From NCBI GenBank assembly GCA_907165275.2, contig OU015650.1:14042001-14106000 (forward strand): a stretch of DNA of 64,000 nucleotides, given 5' to 3'. The notes beneath the pieces were generated by a model. The model did not search any database, was not told where the DNA came from, and saw nothing but the letters and a program-made list of their open reading frames with translations. Of the stretch, positions 36,216 through 48,075 are shown piece after piece. The position numbers and the translations under genes were made by a program. The stretch comes from Zygaena filipendulae (lineage: Eukaryota > Arthropoda > Insecta > Lepidoptera > Zygaenidae). The number at the start of each line of letters is the position of its first letter. Positions within the stretch are counted from its first letter, which is position 1.

Positions 36216-36312
36216 GGACGCAGATAAGCAATTACATGTTAACCCACAAAATTAAACGATTTACTCAAAATTTCTCCAGTGTGGGTTAACACACTATTGC
36301 TTATCTATGTCC
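36216..36312. mobile_element. MITE-A copy 5, internally deleted
   Basis: Only 97 bp: both inverted ends remain (GGACGCAGATAAGCAATTAC; TTGCTTATCTATGTCC) and the middle is gone. Flanked by ATTT at 36212-36215 and 36313-36316. Confidence 0.85.
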
Positions 36313-36969
36313 ATTTATTACTATAGACCAAAATAAATTGAGAGCTGAGGTGTGTGAGTATTGGCACAAATAACAATAATTTATATCGTTAAGTTAGAAC
36401 CTACATCAAGACAAACAACCTAACAATAGTATCCTCGTATATGGAAGGAGCTAGAAGCAACACACATCCACCAAGAATAATGACTAGATAAACTCGTAAT
36501 CCACACACCTGAACCGCAATCAACAACAGAAACTGTACGCTCTTAACACAACCGCACAAGGACTATTATAACACGAGAATATCTTCTAAAGTTCACATAA
36601 GTCCGGCTCGAAGGACCAGCAATAAACACTCATTCCGAAGGTTTAGATTGCTCTTATGAACGCGATATATATGGGTTGGAATGAGACGAATATATACAAT
36701 TGGCAAGGAATAAATAGAGATAAGTGTGCGGATCTCAACGTCGATGTTGCAATGAAAAAGGCGGACGATTTGTCGTGTAAATAGCGCGATGGTTCAAATG
36801 TGATTTACGGTCAATACTGTCCACACAGCTGGTGCTTTCACGTTCAGTTTTATCTAGTTGTGGGAGAGAGTAGACATTTGCCAGCTAACTATTTCAAAGC
36901 TTCTTCCAAAGCCGCACACCTTTGGATATGGATTTCAATCAATACATTATATACGTTATACGTCTACAA

Positions 36970-37170
36970 TCCTTACTATATAAATGCGTGTGTGAGTTTA
37001 CTTGTTTGTTTGTTTGTTACGCTTTCGCGCCGTAGCAACTCAACCGATCATCGTGAAATTTTGCACACGCGTTTTCAGAGGTACAGAGAAGGATATATGA
37101 TACATTTTCTTCCGGAATTCCCACGGGAACTTCGAAAATTAAAGCGGGTGAGACCGGGAGAACAGCTTAG
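36970..37170 (+). mobile_element. Helitron-like copy
   Basis: TCCTTACTATATAAATGCG at the 5' side, TTACGCTTTCGCGCC and ATCGTGAAATTTTGC inside, 3' end ACAGCTTAG, with an extra T in CTAG. Confidence 0.6.
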
Positions 37171-37507
37171 TAACATTAGAATTAAGTAAAGCTCGTGATA
37201 ATACAACCTCAATCGTCAATCATTACAAGAACTTTTAAATTTTTTTCAATAACTGCACCTATTAAGGAATGCAATTAGAGGCGAATCCGTGCTTTAGAGA
37301 TAGATATAGTATATAAAAGAGTATCTATAAACAGGAGATCTAAACATAACTGAAGCAATATTTTTTTTTTTTTTTTGAAAACCGTAAAATAATTGGGGGA
37401 CAAGGCATTTTATAAATAACTCTTAGAATTTCTATCCTTCTGTATTTGAAAGGAGGTGTACGAGAATTTAGCGGTTGCCTTTCAATTAAAACATAGTTAG
37501 ACTTTAA

Positions 37508-37744
37508 CCGCCGCACTCAGAGTCGACTTTAATGATTACTTAGTTAAGTATAGATTTTTAAAACAAAACTGCCGCAATCAGAGACGTTCAGTAAATTAAT
37601 GTTAGTTGGCGTTTAATGAGATGTAACTTAATTAGTTAAATGCCAATTAACATTGATTTATTAAACTTGTCTGATTGCGGCAGTTTTGTTTTAAAAATCT
37701 ATACTTAACTAAGTAATCATTAAAGTCGACTCTGAGTGCGGCGG
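37508..37744. mobile_element. MITE-B copy 1 (hairpin, 237 bp)
   Basis: Nearly the whole element is one inverted repeat: CCGCCGCACTCAGAGTCGAC at the left and its complement at the right, with long arms through GCCGCAATCAGA. Duplication TAA at 37505-37507 and 37745-37747. 3-bp TWA duplications suggest mobilisation by a PIF/Harbinger-type transposase. Confidence 0.85.
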
Positions 37745-38186
37745 TAAGTGATTCATCGCAATTGGTTCACTGAAGGACTTATGACAATTTTAAGCTCGAA
37801 ATGTTAAATAATATGAGCGTGACATCGCCTCAGGCGTTCGCTCATGCTAAGTTTTCTATATCAAATATTTTGTTACAAGCTAAAATAAAAAATGTGATTC
37901 CAGACAACAAGAAATAGCAGCTGACCACAGACAATAAATGCAAAGGAATATTGGCAGGGCGCCGGTTGTAGTTTTTGCTATCGTTATTTTGTTGTTATTA
38001 AACGACAAACAGCTGCAGCCGGGCTGAAAGGCAAAAGTAGCTGGCGTGGCTTAGCTTAGCCGCTGTTATGAAGCTATATTGCGCATCACATCAAGCGAAA
38101 CCATTGTTTGTTTTATTGTAACGATCCTTTTATTGCCGTCTGGTCATTTGTAACTTTTTGTGCAAGAAAGAATAAATAAATAAATA

Positions 38187-38331
38187 CTAGCTGTGCCTTG
38201 AGTTTTGGGATCAGGAACCTTTGCGGACGCAAGCAGAACCACCCACCAATGTTTCATCATAATCGGACCAATGGTTTCGAAACGCATAAAGGACAGACAT
38301 ACAAACATTCATTTTTATTTATAAAGATTAA
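38187..38331 (-). mobile_element. Helitron-like copy, divergent
   Basis: Left end CTAGCTGTGCCTTGAG. The interior (AATGTTTCATCATAATCGGACC) differs from the main subfamily; right end TTTATAAAGAT. Confidence 0.5.
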
Positions 38332-38396
38332 TCGATCTCGCACGGTTTCATTCGACATATACATTAGTCGATTCCGCTTGGTTTCACTCGCGCAAA

Positions 38397-38688
38397 TAGT
38401 CCGTCTTGTAGATTAATTTAAAAATATTGGACACGTATTTTTTCTTTTTTTACGTAATCAAAAAATAACGGCGATACATCGAGTTGAAATTTCGCGTGAC
38501 CTCACTAACCAGTGCAGTTTGTATGGCGGCTTGTAGCGGATGACGTCACGAGCCCCGACCCTAAACTTTAATCTACTTTATCTGTGTATCTTAATTTATT
38601 TGAAAAATAAAAAAATATGTCTAATGATTTTTTATTTTCTAACTGACGGACTAATTAGAATTTTGATTTTCAAAAGTCGTAACATCCC
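38397..38688. mobile_element. MITE-C copy, inverted
   Basis: TAGTCCGTCTTGTAGATTAA at the left and GACGGACTAATTAGAATT...CATCCC at the right, with a perfect TGACGTCA at 38541-38548. The outer left end is missing. Confidence 0.65.
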
Positions 38689-38699
38689 TATTTTGAATG

Positions 38700-40599
38700 A
38701 CCCCGAGAATTCCATGATAAAAAGTACCAAATTTCACTGAGAAACAGTGCGTGTTCTTATAAATGAAAGAAATTTTAAAATAGTTTCAAGTTATCTATTA
38801 AAAACAAACATACGAAAATCAAAATTTTTCGCTTTATAATATTAGCGTAAGTAATATGATTATCTATGTTTTATGTAATACTAGCTGTTGCCCACTGTTT
38901 CACCTGCAGTAAACAATGTATGTATGTAATATATTTATATTCACAAAAGGTTTTCACACTTTCATTGAGACCATGCCCCGCAAAACTGCTTACGCAGTTT
39001 GACTGCAGGTAACTCGCTTTATATATGTCTTAAATATAATTAAGTATATTCATGCTTAGTAAATTGAATATTATAGGTAGTTATTTCTTATTTAGGGCTA
39101 TTTCGCGTTTTAAACTCGTTATTAAATTATTCCTCAAGTCATTAAGCTTATTTCGTGAGATCGTACCTACCTACTAATATTATAAAGAGGTGAAGTTTAT
39201 GAATCACCTATAAGCTTTGGACGTAGGAGGATAATTTCTGGAATATTCTACTGATAAAAAGCTAGGTACAGTAACTCTTATTCACAGGATTTTTAGAGTT
39301 CCCGAAATTCACACGCGGATATCTACTTTATAAAATTTATGAAAACACATGCTCATTTTTTATTGTTATAAATAGTTTGTTTCTCGTATAAAAATACAAA
39401 GGCCCGAGTGTTGGAGTCAGGCATTCAGTCAAACGTCGCTTAACAATACAGTTTATAGTTCATCGTTTCTAACAAAAGAGTCTTCAAAGTTAGCCTTTAA
39501 AATCCCGCACAGACCGAGGGAGGATCTGAAGTATTGCCAGTATCAGCTACCTAACGCTTCTTTGTGCTAGTCCGCGAACTATGAAAGAAGTTTAATACCT
39601 ATATACCTACCTACTTTTCAGTTCCTTTCTCGCAATGGAAACAAAGCACTTCAAATATTTCAACATACACTTAGGTTTCATTCCACTATAACATAAGTTT
39701 TATTACCGCTGCATACTCGTATATTATAAACAGCTTGAACGCAAGTTAGTGCATCGTAAGTACTCGACAACCAAGTTTCATTAAACCAACCATTTTTACA
39801 GTAACTTTTTATTTTTATCTTCAACTCTCTTGATTTTAGCTGAATAAATGATAGTTATATTCAAGTATTACCTTCTCTCTGGTTATATTCACTAAAACCA
39901 TAGACTAAAGAGTATCTACCATAATTTCTATGCTAAAATTATGCAATATAACTTGGCCATATTTTAGAGCACTTGAACCTCGTTTGATACCTCCATGACC
40001 TCGTATAACGTGTAGGATGAGGCCACGTAAATTATTATTTTATGAACTTTGGGAGCTTTAGTATCGACTAGCCGATGCTCGAGGTTTACCTGCATGATTT
40101 TCCAACACTTTATTGTAGGCACTAGGTACAGACTGACATTGATATTCACTCATGTCATCATATACAGGATGCAAGGTTTTCAATTCTCTACTCAAAAACA
40201 TAATTATAATGTAATTAACTAACTTAAATGACTTAACCAATTACATAATAAGTAGTAATAAGTAGTAATTTAATATTATAACGTTGTTTTTTGATGAAAA
40301 ATTAATATTTAAAAAATTCATGAAAAATGAACACAACAGTGGCGAAGGTAGCATATAAGCCGATTCCCACCGGCTTCCCTTCAAAAGATTGGAACACAAC
40401 CACTCGAGTGAGAGGTAATTGAGAAATGTCAAAATCATTAATTTTAAAAGTATAAAGTTACCTCGACGTACGTATTTAGGTATTTGCGATAAGTAGATAT
40501 TTTGATAAGTTGTAATTAAGATTTACATGAGGGGGTTGTATTAGTTATAATCATGATTAAAAAAAAAAATCAAATTATTTATTTCAGTTTAGGCCTCAT
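38700..40599. other. Intergenic or intronic sequence, traces only
   Basis: AT-rich. It contains isolated Helitron-like ends (CTAGCTGTTGCCCACTG near 38882; CTACTAATATTATAAAGAGG near 39172). No gene seen. Confidence 0.5.
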
Positions 40600-40779
40600 A
40601 AAAGCACATACGAATGTCAATCTTTACATTTGTATGTTCGTTTGCTTGAGATGGATAAACTCAAAATCTACTAAACCGATTTTAAATAGAAAGCTACAGT
40701 ATTCCTAAGTGACATAAGGTAATTTTTATCCCATGGGAACTTTGAAATCAACGCAAGTGAAACCGTGACGAACAGCTAG
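40600..40779 (+). mobile_element. Helitron-like copy
   Basis: 3' end AGTGAAACCGTGACGAACAG then CTAG/T; the 5' end is decayed. Confidence 0.5.
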
Positions 40780-41574
40780 TATCACATAAACGTCAAATAA
40801 AAGTATACATAACAATGAATACATACTTCTTAATTACTAACTAAAGGGTAAAATCGCGGGCTACAGCTGGAGTAGGTACATTCTTTCTTCTTTTTTATGG
40901 ACTTTCGCATAATGCATTTAGCCAATTTCATGTAAAATTCATTAGATCAATGTATTTTCTATTGAAATGTTGCGTAGTCCGTTGTACGGTTTGGAAGAGA
41001 ACTTTCTCGGAGCTCTTGGAGGGACCGAAGAAATCAGCGCGAAATGTCATATATTTTCTTGAGCACATAAAAAGCCGTCACTGTGTAAATTATTGTCCAA
41101 AACACCACCTTATAACACAACAAAATCCATTTTTAACCATTTTTTATCGACATGAAAATAAATGACCGAACCGCCATCTTTGATTCCCGCCAATAAACTC
41201 CCTGTAGTACATACCTATTGTGATAATTTGTTATTCATCGTGTGACAAGTCCACGGACGGGTCTACATACCGTAGTTAACCACATTCGATTAAAGGACGC
41301 CGCTCAGCAAGCACAAGGGTTGATTAAAACGTCGGCAACCCTTCAAACTGTTTGGTGAACTTGTATCGGAGGCGGGTGGCTATTTTCTGTCAGAGTTATT
41401 AACTAGAGCGAAATTGTAATAACGATTTTATTACCATACTCGACGTTCCCGCGGTATCTCTCGCGTAAATTCGGTACTCCCTGGGAAACTACACATTTTC
41501 CCATATGAAAAGTATTCTCCTTCTTTCTAAAACAGGACCTATAGTAACTATATCTATACTAATATTATACCGAA

Positions 41575-41994
41575 CCGCCGCACTCAGAGTCGACTTTAAT
41601 GAAAAAAACTGCCGCAATCAGAGACGTTCAGTAAATTAATGTTAGTTGCCATTTAATGAAATGTAACTTACCGCCGCACTCAGAGTCGACTTTAATCATT
41701 ACTGCCGCAATCCGACAAGTTTAATAAATTAATGTTAATTGGCATTTAACTAATTAAGTTACATCTCATTAAACGCCAACTAACATTAATTTACCGAACG
41801 TCTCTGATTGCGGCAGTTTTGTTTTAAAAATCTATACTTAACTAAGTAATGATTAAAGTCGACTCTGAGTGCGGCGGTTAATTAGTTAAATGCCAATTAA
41901 CATTAATTTATTAAACTTGTCTGATTGCGGCAGTTTTGTTTTAAAAATCTATACTTAACTAAGTAATCATTAAAGTCGACTCTGAGTGCGGCCG
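41575..41994. mobile_element. MITE-B copy 2 (outer, carries an inserted MITE-B)
   Basis: Left arm CCGCCGCACTCAGAGTCGAC (with an internal deletion after TTTAATGA) and right arm ending GACTCTGAGTGCGGCC. The palindrome centre is occupied by another copy at 41671-41877. The outer duplication is no longer perfect (GAA/TAA). Confidence 0.8.
41671..41877. mobile_element. MITE-B copy 3 (inserted in copy 2)
   Basis: CCGCCGCACTCAGAGTCGAC to GTCGACTCTGAGTGCGGCGG, flanked by TTA at 41668-41670 and 41878-41880. It sits at the centre of the outer hairpin, between GTAACTTA and ATTAGTTAAATG. 207 bp, with part of the left arm deleted. Confidence 0.85.
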
Positions 41995-42211
41995 TAAGAG
42001 TTATTTTTGTGTTATGTTATTTTTATTTTTTTCGCAATTTATTGAAGGTTTTATCTACTTAAAATATTACTATGGAGCCCAAAAATTTAAAACATTACCA
42101 ATATAAAAACTTTTTAATTTCTGTACAAAAATTCTAAATTAAAATGAATTTTTTGCGTTTATTCCCACGGGAACTCCGAATCTCGTGGGTGAAACCGCGG
42201 GGGACAGCTAG

Positions 42212-42447
42212 TAATATTATAAAGAGAAAAGAATTTATTTTTAGTGTCTGGTGTTTTTTTGTTTGTATGCACACAGATAATATAATACGTATGGATAAAC
42301 TAATAGGTTAAAATTATTTCACTTAAGACAATTTGGGATAAACTTTATTATCTGAGTTTATCAGCTACAGTCTTTTTGAGTGACACAGGGTACTTTTTAT
42401 CCGGCAATTCCCACCCGAACTCCGAAATTCGCGCTGGTCAACGACTA
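42212..42447 (+). mobile_element. Helitron-like copy
   Basis: Directly abuts the previous copy: TAATATTATAAAGAGAAAAG at the left, CTGGTCAACGACTAG/T at the right. Confidence 0.5.
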
Positions 42448-42479
42448 GTTAAATATATTGTATTGTATAAATATATGTA

Positions 42480-42960
42480 TATTGTAATGTAATGTAAGCA
42501 TATCCATACGTGGTTTTACCGTATACCTACAACCGTATTGCGACATACGGTTTGTGTGGCATGCAGTCAGTCGGTCTATAAATGTGAAGCTGAACGGTTG
42601 TTTTTTTTTTATTTGTCTGGTGCGGACACTACTGTGGCGACGAGTATTTTTAACTACCCACCAAGCTTAATAAAATAAATAAATTTGTGCAATTGTGGAA
42701 AAATGAGTGGCAATCGCGATGTCAATTGGAAAAGTGACGGTATTTGATGTCAAGAATGGTGTTTGGTCATCTTATGTGGATAGGTTGGATACACAAGTGA
42801 AACGCGTTAAGGGCGAATTGAGAACACCGACGCTATATAGCAGTGATGGGAGATGAGGCGTATGAACTGTTAGTCTACTTAGCGAGTCCCAAAAAAGTCA
42901 GCAGATCTTAGATAATATGCTCAGGTTTACTGCGTCACCACCTGCAGCCGTGCAGTGAGT
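42480..42960 (+). mobile_element. Ty3/gypsy 5' fragment (LTR end, PBS, broken gag)
   Basis: TGGCGACGAG at 42635-42644 resembles the primer-binding site of many insect gypsy elements. About 70 bp later a broken gag appears: FDVKNGVWSSYVDRLD at about 42743-42790, then after a frame change VMGDEAYELLVYLASPKK near 42845-42895. The F..W..Y..RL pattern is typical of gypsy Gag. The preceding 100-150 bp would be the end of a short LTR. The rest of the element is absent. Confidence 0.6.
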
Positions 42961-42979
42961 TGATAAGTCAAACATCGTT

Positions 42980-43500
42980 TATATCAATTGAGTCATCATT
43001 TTAAGAATCAAGCGAGCGAGTACTTCGTCGGAGTTACACCGGATCGAGCGTAGGGTGGACCCGAGTGGGTGGCTCACGGGCTAGCGAGGGGGGAGCGCCC
43101 GGGGTGGTTGGGGGTGAATCCCGGGACATGAATGAGTAGCTAGCACCACGTGTACAGCTCGGGTTTCATGTTTGGACGCTTCAGTGGGCCTGCTTCTATG
43201 AGCGAATATTTTCAGCCAGCTGGTTATTTTTTCTCATACCCACATTTTGTTTTTCCACATCATTTTAATATGAAAATATTTTTTAATTTCATGAGACTCG
43301 AGCCTCGCGGATTTTATATGAGCCGCGATTCTTCGCTTGGCGCAACTTGCAGTTTGAAAGGGTTGCGAGTGTATGTGCGTTCACTCATGCTTACCTAGTT
43401 GTAAAATGTATGTAAGTAATATGATTAAACTGCGAAGTGGAGGAACTATCAACTGGTTAGCGTGTGATGTGTGTGAAAAAAAAACAGGTAGTCAACTAGC
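42980..43500. other. Unassigned, partly GC-rich stretch
   Basis: 42.98-43.14 kb is GC-rich (GGGAGCGCCCGGGGTGG near 43089) in AT-rich surroundings; 43.15-43.4 kb is open in one frame on the plus strand but without recognisable motifs. It may be more of a retroelement. Confidence 0.3.
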
Positions 43501-44015
43501 CCTTTTGGAACAATATTATAAACGTGAAAGTTTGTATGTATGGATGTTTTTACTCTTTCACGCAAAGACTACTGAATGGATTTTAATGAAACTTTACAAT
43601 AATATAGCTTATACATCAGAATAATACGTAGAGTATTTTTTATACCGGAATGTAGGTATATTCTTGGCATTTCAATAGTAGGTAGGTCAAAGTTACCAGT
43701 GCGAATTCAACTATCTAAATAAATTTACACCGACGATATTGACAGCTGATATTTACAACGGCCCAATCTGAAATATACGAGTAGCATGTGCGGTACATAT
43801 TATGTCTTACATATATACGTATATTTGGGTACTTCACTACTCTAAGATCTCTCTGCCCACGATACGGCCAAAGATATAATATAATCACGGAACACGTAAT
43901 GGTGATTTGTCTATTTTATAGCGCTTATAGTGTATGTTGTGGGCGGGTGTAGGTTGTAGGTAGTTGTAAAACCTGACACTGACGGATATCTTGTCGATCC
44001 CTTTTTTATTCTTAA

Positions 44016-44170
44016 CTAGCTGTCCCCTGTGGTAATTTCGCAGTTCCCGCGGGAATTCCAGGATAACCTTCCTCTTGAATCACTCTATTTATTGGTGAAA
44101 ACCGTTCAGTAGTTTTCGAGTTAATCGCGAACAGACAGACAGACACGGCGGAGGACTTTGTTTTATAAAT
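44016..44170 (-). mobile_element. Helitron-like copy
   Basis: Left end CTAGCTGTCCCCTGTGG, then GTTCCCGCGGGAATTCC; truncated at the right, next to another copy. Confidence 0.6.
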
Positions 44171-44172
44171 TA

Positions 44173-44380
44173 CTAGCTGTGCCCCGCGGTTTCACACGCG
44201 GTAATTTCATAGTTTCTGCAGGAATTCCGGGATAAAAAGTACTCTATTTCCTTCTCTGTACCCCTGACAACGTGCATGCCTAATTTCATCCAAATCCGTT
44301 CAGCCGTTTTTGCGCGATTGAGTAACAAACATCCAAACATCCAAACATCCACACCTTCACATTTATAATATTAGTAGGAT
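44173..44380 (-). mobile_element. Helitron-like copy
   Basis: Well preserved: CTAGCTGTGCCCCGCGG at the left, three CATCCAAA units near the 5' end, TTTATAATATTAGTAGGA at the right. Confidence 0.7.
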
Positions 44381-44440
44381 ATAATGATATGTACAAGTAC
44401 CTAAGGATTAGAACTTTCAGTTTTATTCATAATAGTACAT

Positions 44441-44535
44441 TGTTATCCTAGGGGTGAAAGTAACTTATTTAGTCCCGAGACGGGGTTTGGTCAATAGATC
44501 GAGGGACTAAATAAGTCTTTCTCTCGAGGATAACA
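44441..44535. repeat. Hairpin repeat
   Basis: TGTTATCC at 44441 is mirrored by GGATAACA at 44528-44535, and ACTTATTTAGTCCC at 44463-44476 is exactly inverted at 44503-44516. Foldback element without coding capacity. Confidence 0.65.
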
Positions 44536-45180
44536 CTGTGCTTTTCATTACGAATGCAAGGAAAGTCAAAATAAAAATAGGAATTAGCTAAAAAAAAAGA
44601 GTGAATTTTATTTTACATAAATCAACCATTAGGTGTGCTACTGGCCAGTAAGTATGCCCCCTATAACATAAAAAAAAACTTGAGTTTCTGCAGTATCCAG
44701 CTGTCAGTTGAAAGCGTTTCTCCCTAGGGCTGAGAAGGGTTACTTTCAACCCGCTTCTCAGGCAACTTCAGACCTACTTTCCGGGTATGAGTAATGAAAA
44801 AAAATTTACAGCCATACGAAGTTCAGCGGAAAATGTATTTGGTTAGTGTCAAATTAAGAAGTTTTGCTAGCCACGTTCCACGGCAGCAAATGTATGGTGC
44901 TTGGTAGATATACCTAATACATATTACGCTTGTATTGTCTTTCATTAAAAATTTCTTAGCGAACGCCGACAGGTTCAGCTCAACCAACCAAAACCAATTT
45001 CCATGTACATTTTTAAAACTCCTACTATGCAAACTTAGAAAGGCACTTTATAAAACCGATGAATATTAAATTTTCCATTCGTTTAAATATATATTTATGT
45101 TACATGCGAAAACTCTCAATCTTTGTTCGGTTCAAACATCGTAATTATATTAATATTTAACAGAATTAACATCTGTTTGT

Positions 45181-45300
45181 GGAGGCCTTCGACACTCGGG
45201 GCGGGCGTAGGTGCGCGGTCGCGTGGGGCGGGCGGCGCGGGCGGCGGGGGCGGCGGCGCCGTCGCCATGGCAACCGAAAGGGGCCGGGGCATCTCACTTT
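45181..45300. other. CpG/GC-rich island
   Basis: About 120 bp of GCG/GGC-rich sequence in AT-rich DNA, with open frames on both strands that encode only low-complexity Gly/Ala/Arg or Pro/Ala. It could be a promoter or 5'-UTR region, for example for alpha6 exon 1 on the minus strand. No signal peptide joined to a phase-1 donor was seen, so no gene is called. Confidence 0.35.
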
Positions 45301-45429
45301 TGCCCTAGTTACGAGCGCCGATTCGCCGATTACGCCGAATCTGATACAAAGCTTTGTTGCCGCTGTAATGGAATGGACGCGGCCGGTGCGTGTAGTAAGT
45401 GATCACAATTTTACGGCCACGGCTTTGTA

Positions 45430-46513
45430 GATATATTGATGGTTCATCGAATCGTTCATAAATTATGCCGTACTTTTTATGACGAAATTCAACACTGAGA
45501 CTATATTTATTTATTTATTGTGCTCACAAAAGAGCTAACAATCGGCATTGAATAAAATAATACAAAACGGTTGTAGAGCTAGACTGTTACTACAGACATG
45601 TGGGCACAGCATAGTAAAGGCTATTATTTAATAAAAACAAAAAGTTTTTAGGCCGCTTATATAAAACTTAACTGTTAAAAAATATAATAATAATTTATAC
45701 CTACATAAGTAGTTTGTCTAACTTACTGTGTTTCTCGTGGTAACTACAAAACTTTGTAATAAAGTCTCGTAAGTCGTAACATCATAATTTATAGGTATAA
45801 TTCAGAAATGAATAACATAAAATTAGAAAATGTTAGAGGACGCCGTGGAAATGTCTAATTATTTTGTAAAAATAACAAAAAAACAGACATTAAAGCAAAT
45901 AAATAATAATGTATTCATAGTTAATTAGAACGAAAATCTTTTCATCGTAACTTAGATACACTTTCGTTGTACATATACTTCAGATAGGGTTGCCACCTGT
46001 ACGTACTTATATATACCTTACCTACTATATTTTTTTTATTATTATAATTTCAGAACGAGACGCATACGCGGCAACAAAACGTCATCTGTCAAAGTAGCAA
46101 TAATTTGTAGAATGCTGCCTGATACATAATGATTGAAAATAAATATGAACAATTTTTTTGAATCGAATTGAAAAACTTAATTTGATACAACTGTAACAGA
46201 AAGTAATATAATTTGCATCGTTTTTTTTTTTTTTCGAAAATACTCTATTTTTTCAAAAAAAAGGTGGTAACCCTAGTTTCAAGTTCCACGTCAAATATAC
46301 GAGAGTAAACAGCTCAAGTTCGCAGCTTATTACATAATAAAGTATACATAAAGCGAAACTTTCAAAGAAGCCCTCTCCGCATTCATTCCTATGATGATAT
46401 TAAACCGCATAGAGCGAAGAGCCCGCAACGTGGAAGCATGCAAAAGACCACAGCCTAAAGAGAACGGCCAATTCATAAGAACACAGTTTTGAGGAAATAT
46501 ACACTTTAATATA
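45430..46513. other. No recognisable feature
   Basis: AT-rich sequence, with T-rich runs near 46220-46235. Nothing supportable. Confidence 0.6.
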
Positions 46514-46978
46514 CATTAATAATAAAAAGAGGTAAAGTATGAAGTTTGTATGTAAAGGGAAATCTACTGAACCGACTCAAAAAACTATTTCACTGATACG
46601 AATCTATATTATTCCTGAGTGACCGTGAGTGACGGTGACCGATTGGCCCCTACACAGCACATCCTTCTCTCCTTCACAATATTAAAAGTTTCTATTTTTT
46701 CTTTCTCTTATTTTGTACCTTTTAAATAGGGGCCAATAAACTACTTTTCTTTCTTTCTTTCTTCTTTCTGAGTAACATTGGATACTTTTTCACTCGTAAA
46801 TAAGAACTCCTGTTGGAATACTAAAACTAATGCGAGTGAAATCGCGGGGGGAACTATTTGGTGTATATAAGAGTAATCTTCTCAAATCAAATCACTTGTC
46901 GAAGGCGATTACAAGTGATTTACTTGAGTTCCTGCGGGAACTCTGAAATTGAAGTGGGTGAAACCGCGGGGAAGCTAG
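46514..46978 (+). mobile_element. Helitron-like copies, rearranged
   Basis: Two partial copies in tandem: AATAATAAAAAGAGGTAAAG...GAGTGAAATCGCGGGG and GAAGTGGGTGAAACCGCGGG, CTAG/T at 46975-46978. Confidence 0.5.
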
Positions 46979-47114
46979 TTCTTATCTCCATTCGTTTTGC
47001 GGCGAAGCCCACAGTCAAGCATAAATTTTGTATTGAACTTGGCTCTCCTTTTTTACATTTATGTTTTTGGTGGGATAGATGATTATCGAAAACCTTCGCC
47101 TTTTTTATAAATAA

Positions 47115-47338
47115 CTAGCTGACCCCCGCGGTTTCACCCGCGTTAATTTCGGAGTTCCCGCGGGAATTCCGAAATACATTATAGCCTATGTTACTCAGGG
47201 ATGATATAACTTTCTAATGGTGAAAGAATTTTTGAAATCAGTCCAGTATTTTTTGAGTTAAATCATAATAAACAAACAAACAAAAAATCAAATTTTTGTC
47301 TTTATAATATTAGTTTTTGTATAGATTAGTATAGATAT
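47115..47338 (-). mobile_element. Helitron-like copy
   Basis: CTAGCTGACCCCCGCGG at the left with GTTCCCGCGGGAATTCCG; the right end carries the complement of TCTATAC. Confidence 0.65.
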
Positions 47339-47676
47339 GGTCTAGCTAGTCATAATATCCTACCTGTGCTTTTCACTTTATACGTCCGAATGGGAGGTTT
47401 TTTATGCCGTATCTACACTGTCAAGTATCCACAAGTACCAACGTGAGCTTTTTATTAAACTTTAATTCCCACCTACAACCGCTGCGCTGGTTAGTAACTA
47501 TCGCGCTACGCCACGGCAGCATGTAGGTAGTCTAATCTCAACCACCAACTAAGCGGTTTACACCACAGCTCGAGGGGGTGTAAAAAATTTAACCACCCCT
47601 GCCGTCGTGCACTGGCTTCGTAACGGAAGTTTAACCGGTGGGCGCTGGCACTACTAGAACTAGTAGTAGATAAATG

Positions 47677-47903
47677 GACGCAGATAAGCAATAACATGTT
47701 AACCCACAAAATTAAGTTACCTATTCAGAACAATTTAATGAGAGTTAGGGAACGTTTTTTAGTTATGTGTTTACCATTGTTTAAGTATGTAACTAAATGT
47801 TGAACATAAAAAATGTTGACAGAAAATGGCGCTATAATTTTAAAACACGATTTACTCAAAATTTCTCCAGTGTGGGTTAACACAGTATTGCTTATCTATG
47901 TCC
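47677..47903 (-). mobile_element. MITE-A copy 6
   Basis: 227 bp, GGACGCAGATAAGCAATAAC at the left and TATTGCTTATCTATGTCC at the right, duplication AAAT at 47673-47676 and 47904-47907. Confidence 0.85.
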
Positions 47904-47976
47904 AAATATACTTACCTAATCTGTTCTCAAACTGCTCAAACATTTTAAAGCAACGTACCTATTTGTACACAGCCAA

Positions 47977-48075
47977 TCTATACTAATATTATAAAGAGGA
48001 AAGAGTTGATTTTTGTTTGTTTGTTACGATTTAATTCAAAAACTACTGGACCGATTTCAAAAATTCTTTCACACT
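47977..48075 (+). mobile_element. Helitron-like 5' fragment
   Basis: TCTATACTAATATTATAAAG to ACTGGACCGATTTC; the 3' part is lost. Confidence 0.5.

Larger units (their letters stand above)
41553..42211 (+). mobile_element. Helitron-like copy split by MITE-B
   Basis: 5' end TCTATACTAATATTAT at 41553 is separated by the nested MITE-B pair from the 3' part, CGGGAACTCCGAATC...GGGTGAAACCGCGGGGGACAG, CTAG/T at 42208-42211. Confidence 0.6.

Noticed and set aside
45123..45430. Three overlapping Gly/Ala/Arg-rich ORFs as a plus-strand gene
   Set aside because: Low-complexity translation of a GC-rich island, open in all frames, with no conserved motif.
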